This document shows, one piece after another, positions 35,600 through 44,358 of a stretch of DNA of 64,000 nucleotides (within the stretch, counting starts at the first letter, position 1; every line of letters begins with the position of its first letter). The position numbers were made by a program, and so were the translations under genes. Source of the stretch: an uncultured Microbulbifer sp. (GTDB lineage: Bacteria > Pseudomonadota > Gammaproteobacteria > Pseudomonadales > Cellvibrionaceae); contig NZ_CANNGQ010000005.1 in assembly GCF_947504145.1 (NCBI RefSeq), forward strand, positions 1 to 64,000, given 5' to 3'. The notes below the pieces were generated by a model. That model was not told the DNA's origin and ran no database searches. It saw only the letters and a program-made list of their open reading frames with translations.

Positions 35600-36730
35600 C
35601 TATCGCTCAGCGTGATTTGAAATGGATTGGCTTGAAATGGAGCGGCTTAGAATATAGTCGCGGACCTTATCCGGCTGATCGGTAAACAAGCCGTCTACTT
35701 TTACACGGTTTACGAACAGTGCCAGCAGGTCCTCAAAACTCCCGATAGACTCGGGCACCTGTTGAGGATCTGCGCGGAAAGTATAGGGATGTACCTGCAG
35801 GCCCAACGCCTGTGCCCTTTCGGTCAGTGTATTGGGCGCAAGGCCTGCACCGCTGGACACCTCTTCAATCAGCATTGGAAACCAGGGGCCGATACCCGCC
35901 GCATACCCTGCAATTTTCTTCAGCCCCTCCGGTGTACGCATCCAGTCATACTGGTAATTTGTCCACTCACCATTGACCTTGACCCGTTTCTCCTCCCAAT
36001 CGGTTTCCGCGATCAGTTGCACAAGAGGCAGATCCATCTTCAGTTCAGGCATCAAGGTGGATTCGATACGCTGCAATTCTTCCGCGTCGAAACTTTGCAG
36101 AAACACCTTCTGTTGTGCGGATGTATAGCCATACCGCTTGAGGGTTTCCAGTACCGCCCGGGAGATATCCTTGCCCTCGGCATGGTGAAAATACGGTTTT
36201 TTGATTTCCGGATAGATACCTGTGTTGTAGCCAAGCGAGTGATTCAGTCCCTGGATCAGTTCCAGCTCCTCGTCAAAGGTCGCCAGCGCAAACCGCGATT
36301 TCCACAGCGGGAAACGCCCAGGGTACACCGGTGTGTTTCTTCCCAGAGCCGGTACAAATGGACCCGCCACCTGTAACCGTTTGAGCTCGTTCAGCGTGAA
36401 GTCGATGGTGTAAAAGTGGCCGTCTTCCCGCGCCCGCGCGGGAAACTTTTCCGCTACGTCGGTGACCTTGTCCAGATAGATGTCGTGCATCACGATCAGG
36501 TGGTCGTCTTTACTCAGCACCAGGTCCTGCTCGATATAATCCGCGCGCATGCCATAGGCCAGTGCCTTCGCCTCCAGGGTGTGTTCCGGCAGGTAACCGG
36601 ATGCGCCGCGGTGGGCAATTACAATGGGCGTAAGTTCAGTGTCGGCCGACGCGGGAACAGGAGAAAACGATAGCAGGAGCGCTGTAAACAGACTGACAGC
36701 GGGAAACCGATTTTTAAGTTTGAAATACAT
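35600..36730 (-). CDS. glpQ: Periplasmic glycerophosphodiester phosphodiesterase
   Basis: A 376-residue exported enzyme that hydrolyses glycerophosphodiesters to glycerol 3-phosphate and an alcohol. A signal peptide ends near SADTE (about residue 30). The GDPD motifs HRGASGYLPEHT (catalytic His), YIEQDLVLSKD (metal Glu/Asp) and VMHD are followed by the GlpQ-type insertion. PEIKKPYFHH supplies a further metal ligand. Length and insertion match the periplasmic GlpQ type. It is convergent with the cyclase gene, only 8 bp from its stop, with no terminator between. No glpT adjoins. Confidence 0.94.
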   Translation of the reverse strand: MYFKLKNRFPAVSLFTALLLSFSPVPASADTELTPIVIAHRGASGYLPEHTLEAKALAYGMRADYIEQDLVLSKDDHLIVMHDIYLDKVTDVAEKFPARAREDGHFYTIDFTLNELKRLQVAGPFVPALGRNTPVYPGRFPLWKSRFALATFDEELELIQGLNHSLGYNTGIYPEIKKPYFHHAEGKDISRAVLETLKRYGYTSAQQKVFLQSFDAEELQRIESTLMPELKMDLPLVQLIAETDWEEKRVKVNGEWTNYQYDWMRTPEGLKKIAGYAAGIGPWFPMLIEEVSSGAGLAPNTLTERAQALGLQVHPYTFRADPQQVPESIGSFEDLLALFVNRVKVDGLFTDQPDKVRDYILSRSISSQSISNHAER

Positions 36731-36834
36731 GGCAACGAACTGTGCAAAGGCTACTTGAAGGGTTGCCTAAACATACCCTGAGTTAACAGCCAGTAACACT
36801 ACCGAATTGTGACAATGCGTGTGGCGAGCGAAGT

Positions 36835-36918
36835 GGGGAGAGAGAAGGGAGAGAGGGGGGAAGGTTGAGTGAAGGAGGAGGTGCGTTCAAGAGCGCCGGC
36901 GACTGGGGTGTCGCCGGC
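36835..36918. repeat. Purine tract and GC-rich hairpin in the glpQ/M48 gap
   Basis: In the 274-bp gap 36731-37004, positions 36835-36864 are 30 consecutive purines. Then GCCGGCGAC-TGGGGT-GTCGCCGGC (36895-36918) forms a perfect 9-bp stem. It is not followed by T on either strand, so it is not a plain terminator. It may be a REP-like element at the end of the large minus-strand cluster. Confidence 0.55.
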
Positions 36919-37004
36919 ATAGCCTACGGGGGCAGATTGCAGGGGGCGTGGCCCACTTTTAAACCCCGTTCCGGCGCTAGGCGCGACCGAGAGCGGGAAG
37001 CAGG

Positions 37005-38471
37005 CTACTGTACAATCTTGATCCACTCCCCGGGCTTTGGCTCGCCGCGGGGATAGTAGCCATTCAGCAGGCGAAGTTGTTCCTCCGCATACTCTCCAAT
37101 TTCCATGTGCCGGGCCAGGGACGAGAAGGTGGTTTTATCGTTCGCCTGAACATACTTCACCCGCTTGATATCCGGCTTCACCATATCCGTTTTGCGCAGA
37201 GGTCGGAAACTGCGAATACTGGTCAGAAACAGATCGTCATACGCGGTCTTCTCCGTTTCCGTTTCTGGTTTGGCCTCCGAGGGCTTCCCGTTCACTCTGC
37301 CTTCCAGAATGTATTGGCGGCTTCCGTAAAACAGCACCGCAACTCGCTCGGGCACGTCTTCGCCACTTACCGGCAACCTGCCGGTGTGGCCTTCCAGACG
37401 ATACTGGCTTAGCGCCTCATCCTGTTCCAGGCTGCGCACATCGTATACGCCGCGCAACGCCATATCCGCCGGCTGGTTGCCATCCCGCTTGTCCACACGG
37501 ATGGTCAGCGTGGCCGACTGGTCCGGGGCGGTACCCACTATCGCCGAGCGCTGGTTTTCCACCGTCCAGCCTTCCGGGAACAACAGGGAAAAGCCCAGGC
37601 TCTTGTGATTGAAGCGATTTTTTTCGCTCTCCTGTGCATTCTGCCCGTACACAATGCCTTCGGTTTTCTCGCGGTAGTATTCCACCTTGGTAATTTTCTT
37701 GTCTTCTGGCAGCTCGCCCGCCGCGGAAACTACTTCGCGCAGGCGCACATCGTTGCGTGGATGCGAAGAGAATACGCCGTGATAAGTCTGCTGCTTCTTG
37801 CCTTCTACCCGCGCGCGACGGCGTGAAAAGGTCTCCTGATCCTTGAGTAAGGCAATTACATTGATCATCGACTGGGGGTCGTAACCGGCGTTATACATGT
37901 ACTGGGCGCCGAAGCGGTCCGCCTCCAGTTCCATATCCCGGCCGTAGCCTTTTACCGCTGCGGTGCTCCACAGATTGGCCGCGTCGCCCACAACTCCGCT
38001 GCCGGTAACCAGCACCGAGAGTACCGAGGCAACCCCCGCACCAGTTGCCGCGGTTTTCTGGCGCACCGCATGGCGGGCGGTAATATGCCCCACCTCGTGG
38101 GCCAGCACCGCCGCCATTTCCGCCTCGGATTGCAGATAGGTCAGCAGGCCGCGGTTGATGTAGACATAACCTCCTGGGAGGGCGAAGGCATTGATGTCCT
38201 GGCTATCGATAATCGTGAAGTGGTAGGTCAGATCCGGGCGGTCACTGGCTTTTGCCACCTTCTGGCCGACATGCTCCACGTAGGCATTGAGAATCGGGTC
38301 GTTGTAGATCGGCGTGCTCGCTACCAACTTTTCGTGCATCTCCCGGCCGATCTTGATTTCCTTTTCTTCGGACATCAGCACCAGATCCGGGCGGTTGGTG
38401 GCCGGGTTGAAGGCGCAGCCCGCGGCGGTTGCCAGTAGTATCGCTGTGAGTAGCTTGTTGAACGTGTGCAT
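37005..38471 (-). CDS. M48-family lipoprotein metalloprotease (last gene of the cluster)
   Basis: A 488-residue zinc protease anchored as a lipoprotein (lipobox LLATAAGC, Cys19). The M48 catalytic site is MAAVLAHEVGHITARHAV (HExxH near 130), with the third ligand Glu in DMELEADRFGAQYMYNAGYDP. After the protease (about 30-260) comes a beta-rich domain of about 150 residues and a C-terminal module resembling LysM (VKYVQANDKTTFSSLARHMEIGEY...NGYYPRGEPKPGEWIKIVQ). M48 lipoproteins such as BepA and LoiP act in outer-membrane protein quality control. It begins 45 bp after the previous lipoprotein gene on the same strand, so it is likely part of that transcript. Confidence 0.93.
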   Translation of the reverse strand: MHTFNKLLTAILLATAAGCAFNPATNRPDLVLMSEEKEIKIGREMHEKLVASTPIYNDPILNAYVEHVGQKVAKASDRPDLTYHFTIIDSQDINAFALPGGYVYINRGLLTYLQSEAEMAAVLAHEVGHITARHAVRQKTAATGAGVASVLSVLVTGSGVVGDAANLWSTAAVKGYGRDMELEADRFGAQYMYNAGYDPQSMINVIALLKDQETFSRRRARVEGKKQQTYHGVFSSHPRNDVRLREVVSAAGELPEDKKITKVEYYREKTEGIVYGQNAQESEKNRFNHKSLGFSLLFPEGWTVENQRSAIVGTAPDQSATLTIRVDKRDGNQPADMALRGVYDVRSLEQDEALSQYRLEGHTGRLPVSGEDVPERVAVLFYGSRQYILEGRVNGKPSEAKPETETEKTAYDDLFLTSIRSFRPLRKTDMVKPDIKRVKYVQANDKTTFSSLARHMEIGEYAEEQLRLLNGYYPRGEPKPGEWIKIVQ

Positions 38472-38516
38472 CTGGGTCTCCTGTCGTTATTGTCTCCAGT
38501 GAGAAGCACCGCCGCG

Positions 38517-39191
38517 TTAGCGGCTGGCGGATTGTGGCGGCAACAGGAATTCCTGTAATTGCGCTGCCATGCCTTTGCAGGCATTGTTCTGAACCCTTGC
38601 GATCAGTGGAATCGGCACCACGATGGCGGGCATATAAGAGGTTCCCTGCGCGTCTGCACTGATTTTTCCCGAAAGCTCCTGATCGCGGAAATCCCATACC
38701 GAGGCCTCGTAATCGGACTCTTTGTCCCAGGTGCCAAAGCCGAAACAACCGGCACCGGCGGTACCAATGGAGCAGCCGATAGACCCGGCGCTGGAAGTGG
38801 TTTCGGTGGAACCGTCAATCCACACGATGTACTTCACTCCGTACTGCGCCATGCGATCGCGCACATCGGGAATATCCATCAGTTTGCCCAGGGATTTGAC
38901 GTGCATGGGTGCGGTGCGCGGTTCAAACCAGGGGTAGAGCGCGTCTACAAACTGCGCTTCGGGGATTACATTGACGCCGGCTTTGGGGTTGTGCAGCGTG
39001 TTTCCCACGCAGTCGATCAGGTCCGGTTCGGTTTCATAATCACTGGAATGGCGGCGCCCGAGAATGACTACGGAATCGCCCAATGCCAGCTCACCGGTAC
39101 TGCGGCGGTATTCATCGATCACCACCGTGGTACAGCCGCTGGATAACAGGGCCAGTACGGAAACAGAAAATACTGCGCTCAGGAATTTCAC
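38517..39191 (-). CDS. Lipoprotein of unknown function in the motor/VWA cluster
   Basis: A 224-residue lipoprotein. GTG 39191 is preferred because AAGGAGG lies 8 bases upstream and it opens directly on the lipoprotein signal (VKFLSAVFSVSVLALLSSGC, Cys20). The mature part has GDSVVILGRRHSSDYETEPDLIDCVG, a YGVKYIVWIDGSTETTSSAGS segment and a Gly/Cys-rich loop SIGCSIGTAGAGCFGFGTW, so it carries several Cys able to pair. The VWIDGS...YEASVWDFRDQELSGKI pattern recalls small periplasmic domains that read out lipoprotein dosage, but I cannot name the family. Spacings to both neighbours are short (45 and 67 bp). Confidence 0.82.
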   Translation of the reverse strand: MKFLSAVFSVSVLALLSSGCTTVVIDEYRRSTGELALGDSVVILGRRHSSDYETEPDLIDCVGNTLHNPKAGVNVIPEAQFVDALYPWFEPRTAPMHVKSLGKLMDIPDVRDRMAQYGVKYIVWIDGSTETTSSAGSIGCSIGTAGAGCFGFGTWDKESDYEASVWDFRDQELSGKISADAQGTSYMPAIVVPIPLIARVQNNACKGMAAQLQEFLLPPQSASR

Positions 39192-39258
39192 CGGTACATC
39201 CTCCTTGAGAATTTCGCGTACGCCGTACGCGAATGGAATTTCCACCGTCCTGTGGAAA

Positions 39259-39915
39259 TTATTCGTTGTCACCCGTCTGCTTCATGGTCAGGGCACGCTG
39301 CTTGTTGGCGATAAAGGCCTGCAATTCAGGTACTCGCTCAAACCCGGTATACAGGGTCGCCCCCGCATCCCGAAGGGCCACATTGATGGCCTGAGCGAGA
39401 GCGGCTTCCTGGGATTTCAGAAACGCCGTGGGGGTTTTGCCGTAGGCAGTGATCACCCATTCGGCGACAGAATCCCCCTGCTGGTTGTAGGCATGCATGT
39501 CGTACTTGATCCACACTTCGAAAATATTGACCCGGGTCTCCCGGGGCATGGTGAACTGCAGCTCGCGCACTTCCGGAACAATCACCAGATCTAACCCCTG
39601 GGGCAGGTTGGAGGGGTACTGCGCGAGATTGATTGTTTCCTGGAACATGGAGCCGAGCACGGTTTCAAACAGGTTTTTCTGCGCGCGCCCGGTATTGATA
39701 TTCCACTCGTCGCGGTCATCGCGGTTTTCGCTGTAGGTGAACTGCTGAAAATCCTCACTCAGGTAGACCCCCACAGACAGCGGGTGTGGGTCGCCCACAG
39801 GTGCAGGGAACTCTCCATCCACGGAGACGGTATGCGCGCAGGCAGTCAACAGAGTAACTGTCGCTGCCAGGGCGAGGTGTCGGATCGCGCCAATTCCATT
39901 TAACAAGCGATTCAT
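39259..39915 (-). CDS. Lipoprotein of unknown function in the motor/VWA cluster
   Basis: A 218-residue lipoprotein. ATG 39915 starts MNRLLNGIGAIRHLALAATVTLLTAC (Cys26). The mature part has LSVGVYLSEDFQQFTYSENRDD, GRAQKNLFETVLGSMFQETINL and LDLVIVPEVRELQFTMPRETRVNIFEVWIKYDMHAYNQQGDSVAEWVITAYG. The alternation of a Phe-rich helix and long beta strands resembles the alpha/beta fold shared by LptE-like and similar OM-associated lipoproteins, but this is only a shape impression. It starts 50 bp after the second VWA gene. Confidence 0.82.
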   Translation of the reverse strand: MNRLLNGIGAIRHLALAATVTLLTACAHTVSVDGEFPAPVGDPHPLSVGVYLSEDFQQFTYSENRDDRDEWNINTGRAQKNLFETVLGSMFQETINLAQYPSNLPQGLDLVIVPEVRELQFTMPRETRVNIFEVWIKYDMHAYNQQGDSVAEWVITAYGKTPTAFLKSQEAALAQAINVALRDAGATLYTGFERVPELQAFIANKQRALTMKQTGDNE

Positions 39916-39965
39916 GCTTTGCTCCCGGGTTTCTCCCAACCCAATTTCGTCTCTGTTTGCTTCCG

Positions 39966-40967
39966 CTAACGGAAATCGTTCAGGCCTACAAACGTACCGC
40001 CGTTACGATAGGTGAGTTCACGCATCAGTGCGGCAAAGCGCAGGCCTGTGGTCTGCAGATGCAATGGACGTGAGAACTGGATCGGGAAGCCGACGGCGTG
40101 GATGCGGACCATCCGCTGGTCCTCCCCGCGCTGGGCATTGACCCGATCCACCGCCAGCATCACATTGCGGATGGACTTGCCGGTAAACTCATCGCCGAGT
40201 ACATAAATACTGATTTTTTTGTTCGGATCGTAAAAGGTGCGCACTGCCTTCTGAATGCCTTCAACAGGGCTGGAATTACTGAACGGGTTCCAGGAGCGCA
40301 GGCGATCGAGTACCGCTTTGCGACGCCCGGGGGTGTCGGGAATCCAGCGGTTGCGGTAGTTGGAGAACATGTAGTCCCCCATATCGTTCATCACCTGGAT
40401 GCCTTTCACGTTGGGGTAGAGTTCCAGGGTGTTGACCATCTCCTGGATCATGCGGTCCCAGCCGTAATTGAACATACTGCCGGAGGTGTCGATGATGAAA
40501 AGGATATATTCACTGTCTACGGGAATACCGCCGATGACATTGTTTTTACGCTGGTAGTTTTCGCCCAGCAGTCGCTTCATCTCGACCGTCATCGACTGGA
40601 GTGCGATGGTCAGCTCACCCTTGAGTTTGCCTTCCTCGGTTTCGCCCTCGGTCTTGCGCGCATATTGAGCCTGCAGGGTATCCAGTTCTCCCTTCAGTTT
40701 GGCAATGCGCTTGGTCTCGATATCCAGCTGCTCTTTTTTCGCATTGAGATCCCGGTTCAGTACCGAGGTCTCGCCGCGGATTTCGGCCAGCTGTTCCTGA
40801 AGTTCCTGTACCTGACCGTCGAGATCCAGTTCTGCTTCCTCCAGCACGATGGGTTCTACAGTTTTGGCGATCATCAACAGCAGCACGATGGCGCCAAAGC
40901 CACAGCAGATAACATCGAGAAAGGAGATGCTGAACTCTTCCTGTTGCCGTTTGTTGCGTTTGCTCAT
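39966..40967 (-). CDS. VWA protein B: Asp-bearing TM helix, coiled coil and von Willebrand A domain
   Basis: A 333-residue inner-membrane protein. A basic N-terminus (MSKRNKRQQEE) leads into a TM helix with FSISFLDVICCGFGAIVLLLMI, Asp18 at its start. About 50-120 is coiled coil (LQEQLAEIRGETSVLNRDLNAKKEQLDIETKRIAKLKGEL), then a VWA domain (about 150-333) with the MIDAS motif FIIDTSGSM. Topology is N-in with coiled coil and VWA domain in the periplasm, as in ExbD, TolR and MotB. Its ATG overlaps the stop of the paralogous VWA gene (ATGA), so the two are made together. VWA domains bind protein ligands through a metal ion. Function is unproven. Confidence 0.9.
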   Translation of the reverse strand: MSKRNKRQQEEFSISFLDVICCGFGAIVLLLMIAKTVEPIVLEEAELDLDGQVQELQEQLAEIRGETSVLNRDLNAKKEQLDIETKRIAKLKGELDTLQAQYARKTEGETEEGKLKGELTIALQSMTVEMKRLLGENYQRKNNVIGGIPVDSEYILFIIDTSGSMFNYGWDRMIQEMVNTLELYPNVKGIQVMNDMGDYMFSNYRNRWIPDTPGRRKAVLDRLRSWNPFSNSSPVEGIQKAVRTFYDPNKKISIYVLGDEFTGKSIRNVMLAVDRVNAQRGEDQRMVRIHAVGFPIQFSRPLHLQTTGLRFAALMRELTYRNGGTFVGLNDFR

Positions 40968-42046
40968 GGCCAGTCCTTAGAAGGTGCGAGGAAAGACCCC
41001 TGGGTTTCCATGGCCAGCTTCCAGTATTCGCTGGCGGCGAAGGGATCGCCTTCCATGGGTGCCAGGACCACATTGACCGGAATACTTTTCGGTAGGGCTT
41101 TGACCGCGTCCCGGAATAGTTTCTGCCGGTCTTTTCCGGAAATGGTGTTGCCCCGCGGCGCCTTCAAACCCTGGGTGGGAAGGCCGTCGGTAATCAGGAT
41201 GATGTTGTCCGGCAGGGGCGACATACTGTTCACCGCGTTGAAAATCCGCTCCAGGCTGGTGCCGTTTTCCGGAACTACGTTGTCCAGCGCCTTCATGGCG
41301 TCGTCCATTTGGGCGCGATCATCCACATTCAGCCAGCGGTCCTCTGTGCCAACAATGGCGGCCTGGAATCCGGTATTGAAAGTGTAGATCTGGTATTGGC
41401 TGTCCTGAGGGAACTGGGACACAAGCCAGGATACTGTCTGTTTAGCGCGCCGCCATTTTTCGGTGTCTCGCTTTACCGCATCGGACATATTGCGGGTGCG
41501 GATGACCTTGATCAGCTCGTCGCCGAGCATACTGGCGGAAGAGTCCAGCAGGATCAGGATACGATCGCCGCCAAGGCGCAGGCCGGTGAGATATTGTCGA
41601 TCGCCGTCGCCGACAAACTTGCGCACGTTGTTGCCGAGCTTTTTGTTTTCGGCTTCCAGCTCTTTTTTGGCCTGCTCCAGCTTTTTCAGTTTTTCCTGCA
41701 GGCGGGCAATATCCATTTCGTCCGTGGTGCTGTCCACCTCTGCAATGTTGCCTTTCACCTCCTCGATCTGTTCCATGATGCGCCGCGCCAGCCCCTGGGC
41801 GGTAGCCAGGTCGTCGCTGGTGGTATCCAGGGTATTGCGGGCCAGTACCAGATGTTCCTGACCAAACTGAACTTCTTCCTCAAGCAGATTCACTTCTGCG
41901 GCCAGGTCCTGGTTTTCAGCTTCGATGTCGTGATCGGTGCCGTGTTTGATGATCAGAAAGATCAGTGCCACGGCGCCGAATCCACAGGACATGATGTCCA
42001 GGAACGACAGGCTGAAGGCGGAAAACCGCCGGTTTTTACGCGCCAT
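40964..42046 (-). CDS. VWA protein A: paralogue of the next gene, same architecture
   Basis: A 360-residue protein with the same plan as its neighbour. The TM helix carries FSLSFLDIMSCGFGAVALIFLIIK (Asp17). A coiled coil spans about 38-145 (LQEKLKKLEQAKKELEAENKKLGNN), and the VWA domain about 160-360 has MIDAS LLDSSASM and the later DGLPTQG segment. The two share FSxSFLDxxxCGFGAxxL, which is unusual for a simple anchor and suggests the Asp and Cys-Gly-Phe-Gly are functional. It overlaps the actin/Hsp70-like gene by 11 bp upstream and the second VWA gene by 4 bp downstream. Cluster order suggests stoichiometric production with the ExbB-like protein. Confidence 0.9.
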   Translation of the reverse strand: MARKNRRFSAFSLSFLDIMSCGFGAVALIFLIIKHGTDHDIEAENQDLAAEVNLLEEEVQFGQEHLVLARNTLDTTSDDLATAQGLARRIMEQIEEVKGNIAEVDSTTDEMDIARLQEKLKKLEQAKKELEAENKKLGNNVRKFVGDGDRQYLTGLRLGGDRILILLDSSASMLGDELIKVIRTRNMSDAVKRDTEKWRRAKQTVSWLVSQFPQDSQYQIYTFNTGFQAAIVGTEDRWLNVDDRAQMDDAMKALDNVVPENGTSLERIFNAVNSMSPLPDNIILITDGLPTQGLKAPRGNTISGKDRQKLFRDAVKALPKSIPVNVVLAPMEGDPFAASEYWKLAMETQGSFLAPSKDWP

Positions 42047-43340
42047 AGTGTTCCACGCTGATCGCGGTGATTACGTCGTTGAAGTCGGCTGCACCGATGC
42101 GGTCGCCAGCGGTGAGGTTGACCGGTGCAGAAATTTCTTCGCCGTTCAGCATCAACTGTGCGCCCGCATCCACGCGCAGAGCCAGGCGGCCCGCGTGATT
42201 GGTGATGGTGGCGGCCGGGTGTGTGGGCGGGGTGGGGGTCAGGTCGAGCTTGCCCTCCTGCCAGCTCACAAACAGCGGTTGCTGCGCTGCCAGGGCGCGG
42301 TGCCCGTAAAGCAGGTGGGTGGCGCCCGCTTCGGCGGCGGCATTGACCTGCACTGCGACCTCGGTAGCCGGTGCCGCACTCAGTGCGGTGATCAGGCGCA
42401 GGCTGCCGCTGTCACTGTGTATTTCCTGCCAGTGCTTTTCTGCGGCCTGAGCCACGGCGTTGTGGGGCAGCAGGTGAATCCGTTCTGCCAACTGTGCACC
42501 GCCGGGAATTTCTGCCCAGCGGTGGGAAACAAACACTACGCTGTTGGCTTCGCCCAGATTTTCGATCATCGCCCGTACCCGCGACAGAATTGGGGTGCTG
42601 GCGTCCTGCAATTGCCGCAGGCTGACTTTTGCGGTGCGGTCGTCCAGCTCTGCCATAACTTCGCCCTGACGCATGGCGCGGGCGATCCACTGGGGCAGCA
42701 TGTCGTAGAGTTGCTGTTCGGCTTCGGCGGAGTGCAGCGGGTCAAAGCGGCACTGCATGATGAAGGCGTCGGTAAAAATCCGTGCCCAGGCGTCCTGGAA
42801 GTGCAGCAGGCCTGCATCGGTCACCGTCTCGGCAATATCCAGCTCTGCCTGTTCGTGTACCACCACGCGGCTCACCAGCGTCTGATGACGGTGCAGTTCG
42901 ATATGCAGGTGCACCCCCCGGGGCGCGCAGCTGCTGATACAGGCGGTGGCGGCATCCACCAGGGTGACCGCATTGAGTGGGCTTTCTTTGATGACCCCGA
43001 GCAACAGTGCCAGCTGTTCGCGGGTGAAATTGCCCGGTACCGCGAGGGCCACTTCGTCTGGCAGATCACACAGCTCGGCGATGTGCTTGAGGTGGCAGAA
43101 GGCGAGGTCTGCGTGGTGGCGGCAACCAGGGTTGTCTGACTTCACCGACTCCAGGCTGAGGCGGCGCCAGAACTGATGATTGACCTGTGTGGGATGGCTG
43201 CGCGACCGCATCAGCGCGGCGGTGCCGGTCACAATCTCGTGATTGTTGATAATGGCCACGCCGGGGCTTTCGAGTACTTCGTTGTTGCCGTCAAAAACCC
43301 GCAGACCGCAATCGTTGATATCCAGTACACCTTTGCTCAT
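42036..43340 (-). CDS. Actin/Hsp70-fold (ASKHA) protein with FHA-like tail
   Basis: A 434-residue soluble protein. The opening VLDINDCGLRVFDGNNEVLESPGVAII is the position and shape of the phosphate-1 loop of DnaK/FtsA-type proteins, although the usual Gly-Thr pair is altered (DINDCG). ALAVPGNFTREQLALLLGVIKESPLNAVTLVDAATACISS corresponds to the Hsp70 segment VITVPA.F...Q...A..AG...L.L..EP.AAA. The last 60 residues (LALRVDAGAQLMLNGEEISAPVNLTAGDRIG) resemble a small beta domain of FHA type. ATP hydrolysis is uncertain given the altered loop. It has no signal peptide, so it is the only clearly cytoplasmic member of the cluster. It overlaps the first VWA gene. Confidence 0.8.
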   Translation of the reverse strand: MSKGVLDINDCGLRVFDGNNEVLESPGVAIINNHEIVTGTAALMRSRSHPTQVNHQFWRRLSLESVKSDNPGCRHHADLAFCHLKHIAELCDLPDEVALAVPGNFTREQLALLLGVIKESPLNAVTLVDAATACISSCAPRGVHLHIELHRHQTLVSRVVVHEQAELDIAETVTDAGLLHFQDAWARIFTDAFIMQCRFDPLHSAEAEQQLYDMLPQWIARAMRQGEVMAELDDRTAKVSLRQLQDASTPILSRVRAMIENLGEANSVVFVSHRWAEIPGGAQLAERIHLLPHNAVAQAAEKHWQEIHSDSGSLRLITALSAAPATEVAVQVNAAAEAGATHLLYGHRALAAQQPLFVSWQEGKLDLTPTPPTHPAATITNHAGRLALRVDAGAQLMLNGEEISAPVNLTAGDRIGAADFNDVITAISVEHYGA

Positions 43341-43448
43341 GGGAGCTCCTGTTTTCCCTTGTGCGGGTATCCATTTCCCTGGCTACCCGTAGACCCTTTT
43401 TTTAGGCCTTCTGGTTCAGACCTTTCGGAACATGAATTTCCGGCTTTG

Positions 43449-44243
43449 CTAGCCCACCTTTAAAAAACGCAGCAGTTTGTTGTCGCAATAATTTTGGGTG
43501 TCCAGTACCAGGCGTTCCTGCATCAACTGCAGCTGGTGGGTGAAGAACATGATCACGATACTGATCACCAGGGCGATGAACGTGGAGTTGAAGGCCACAC
43601 CCAGGCTTACGGTTACCCCGGCAATATCCCCTTCTACGGCACGGTGGGCCTGGGCCAGTGCTTCACCGATACCGCGCACCGTGCCGATAAACCCGATAGA
43701 GGGAATGGCCCAGGTGATGTAGCGCACCATGGCGAGTTCGGAGTCGAGCCGATCGCCCTCGGTCTCACAAACGTCTTTGACCGAGTTGGAAACCGCCGCC
43801 ACATTACGGGTAGAGCCGAAGCGTTGCAGTGCGGTGAGCAGCGCGCGGGGCAGCAGGAAATTGCGCTCTTCTTCCGGCAGGGCCTGTATTGGCCTCGATA
43901 GATCGCGGGCGTCCTCGGGCAGGATAGGGGTCCCTTCGCTCACATTGAGCAGCGCCTGATCCAGCAGTCTGCGCTCGCGCATGCTGCGGCGGGCTTTCAG
44001 CCCCATGATGGCCATGGCCCACAGCATCAGGACGAAACAGGCCTCCTGCTCGTAATCGCGCATGACGATGTAGATCGATCGCTGTTGTATGTAGGTTTCG
44101 CCGGCTTCTTCCCGGGCCATTTGTTCAGCGATCAGCGCATCCGCATTGGGGCGAATAATCGACACGTAAATCGCGTGTACCAGGATGATGGCCCCGAGCA
44201 GGGCAAACAGCTGGAAGACAAAATCTGAAGACTTGAATTTCAT
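43449..44243 (-). CDS. MotA/TolQ/ExbB-family proton channel protein
   Basis: A 264-residue inner-membrane protein. TM1 is at about 8-28 (FVFQLFALLGAIILVHAIYVSII), a periplasmic segment of about 40 residues follows, TM2 near 70-85 (ACFVLMLWAMAIMGLKA), and a cytoplasmic loop. The conserved TM pair is RYITWAIPSIGFIGTVRGIGEALAQ and TVSLGVAFNSTFIALVISIVIMFF, the ExbB/TolQ signature region. Members form pentamers around a dimer of ExbD/TolR/MotB-type proteins and conduct protons. No ExbD/TolR gene is in this cluster; the two VWA proteins are the best candidates for that role. It lies 108 bp before the actin/Hsp70-like gene. Confidence 0.92.
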   Translation of the reverse strand: MKFKSSDFVFQLFALLGAIILVHAIYVSIIRPNADALIAEQMAREEAGETYIQQRSIYIVMRDYEQEACFVLMLWAMAIMGLKARRSMRERRLLDQALLNVSEGTPILPEDARDLSRPIQALPEEERNFLLPRALLTALQRFGSTRNVAAVSNSVKDVCETEGDRLDSELAMVRYITWAIPSIGFIGTVRGIGEALAQAHRAVEGDIAGVTVSLGVAFNSTFIALVISIVIMFFTHQLQLMQERLVLDTQNYCDNKLLRFLKVG

Positions 44244-44322
44244 GGGATTTCCCGCTTTTTTTGTGGGGCCATTCCGTTGGCTATCGGCCCGGGTATTGCT
44301 CTGGCTGTGTTCGCTGTATCTG

Positions 44323-44358
44323 TCGGTTCAGGTGTCGGTTCAGGTGTAGGTTCAGGGT
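44323..44358. repeat. Three 12-bp tandem repeats between two cluster genes
   Basis: TCGGTTCAGGTG occurs twice in a row, followed by a third degenerate copy (TAGGTTCAGGGT). It lies at the 3' end of the 94-residue protein gene on the minus strand. Slippage could vary copy number; any effect on expression is unknown. Confidence 0.7.

Noticed and set aside
42036-44243. Zorya-type anti-phage system from the channel and VWA genes
   Set aside because: There is no ZorC or helicase-like ZorD and no MotB peptidoglycan-binding domain; only the motor idea is shared.
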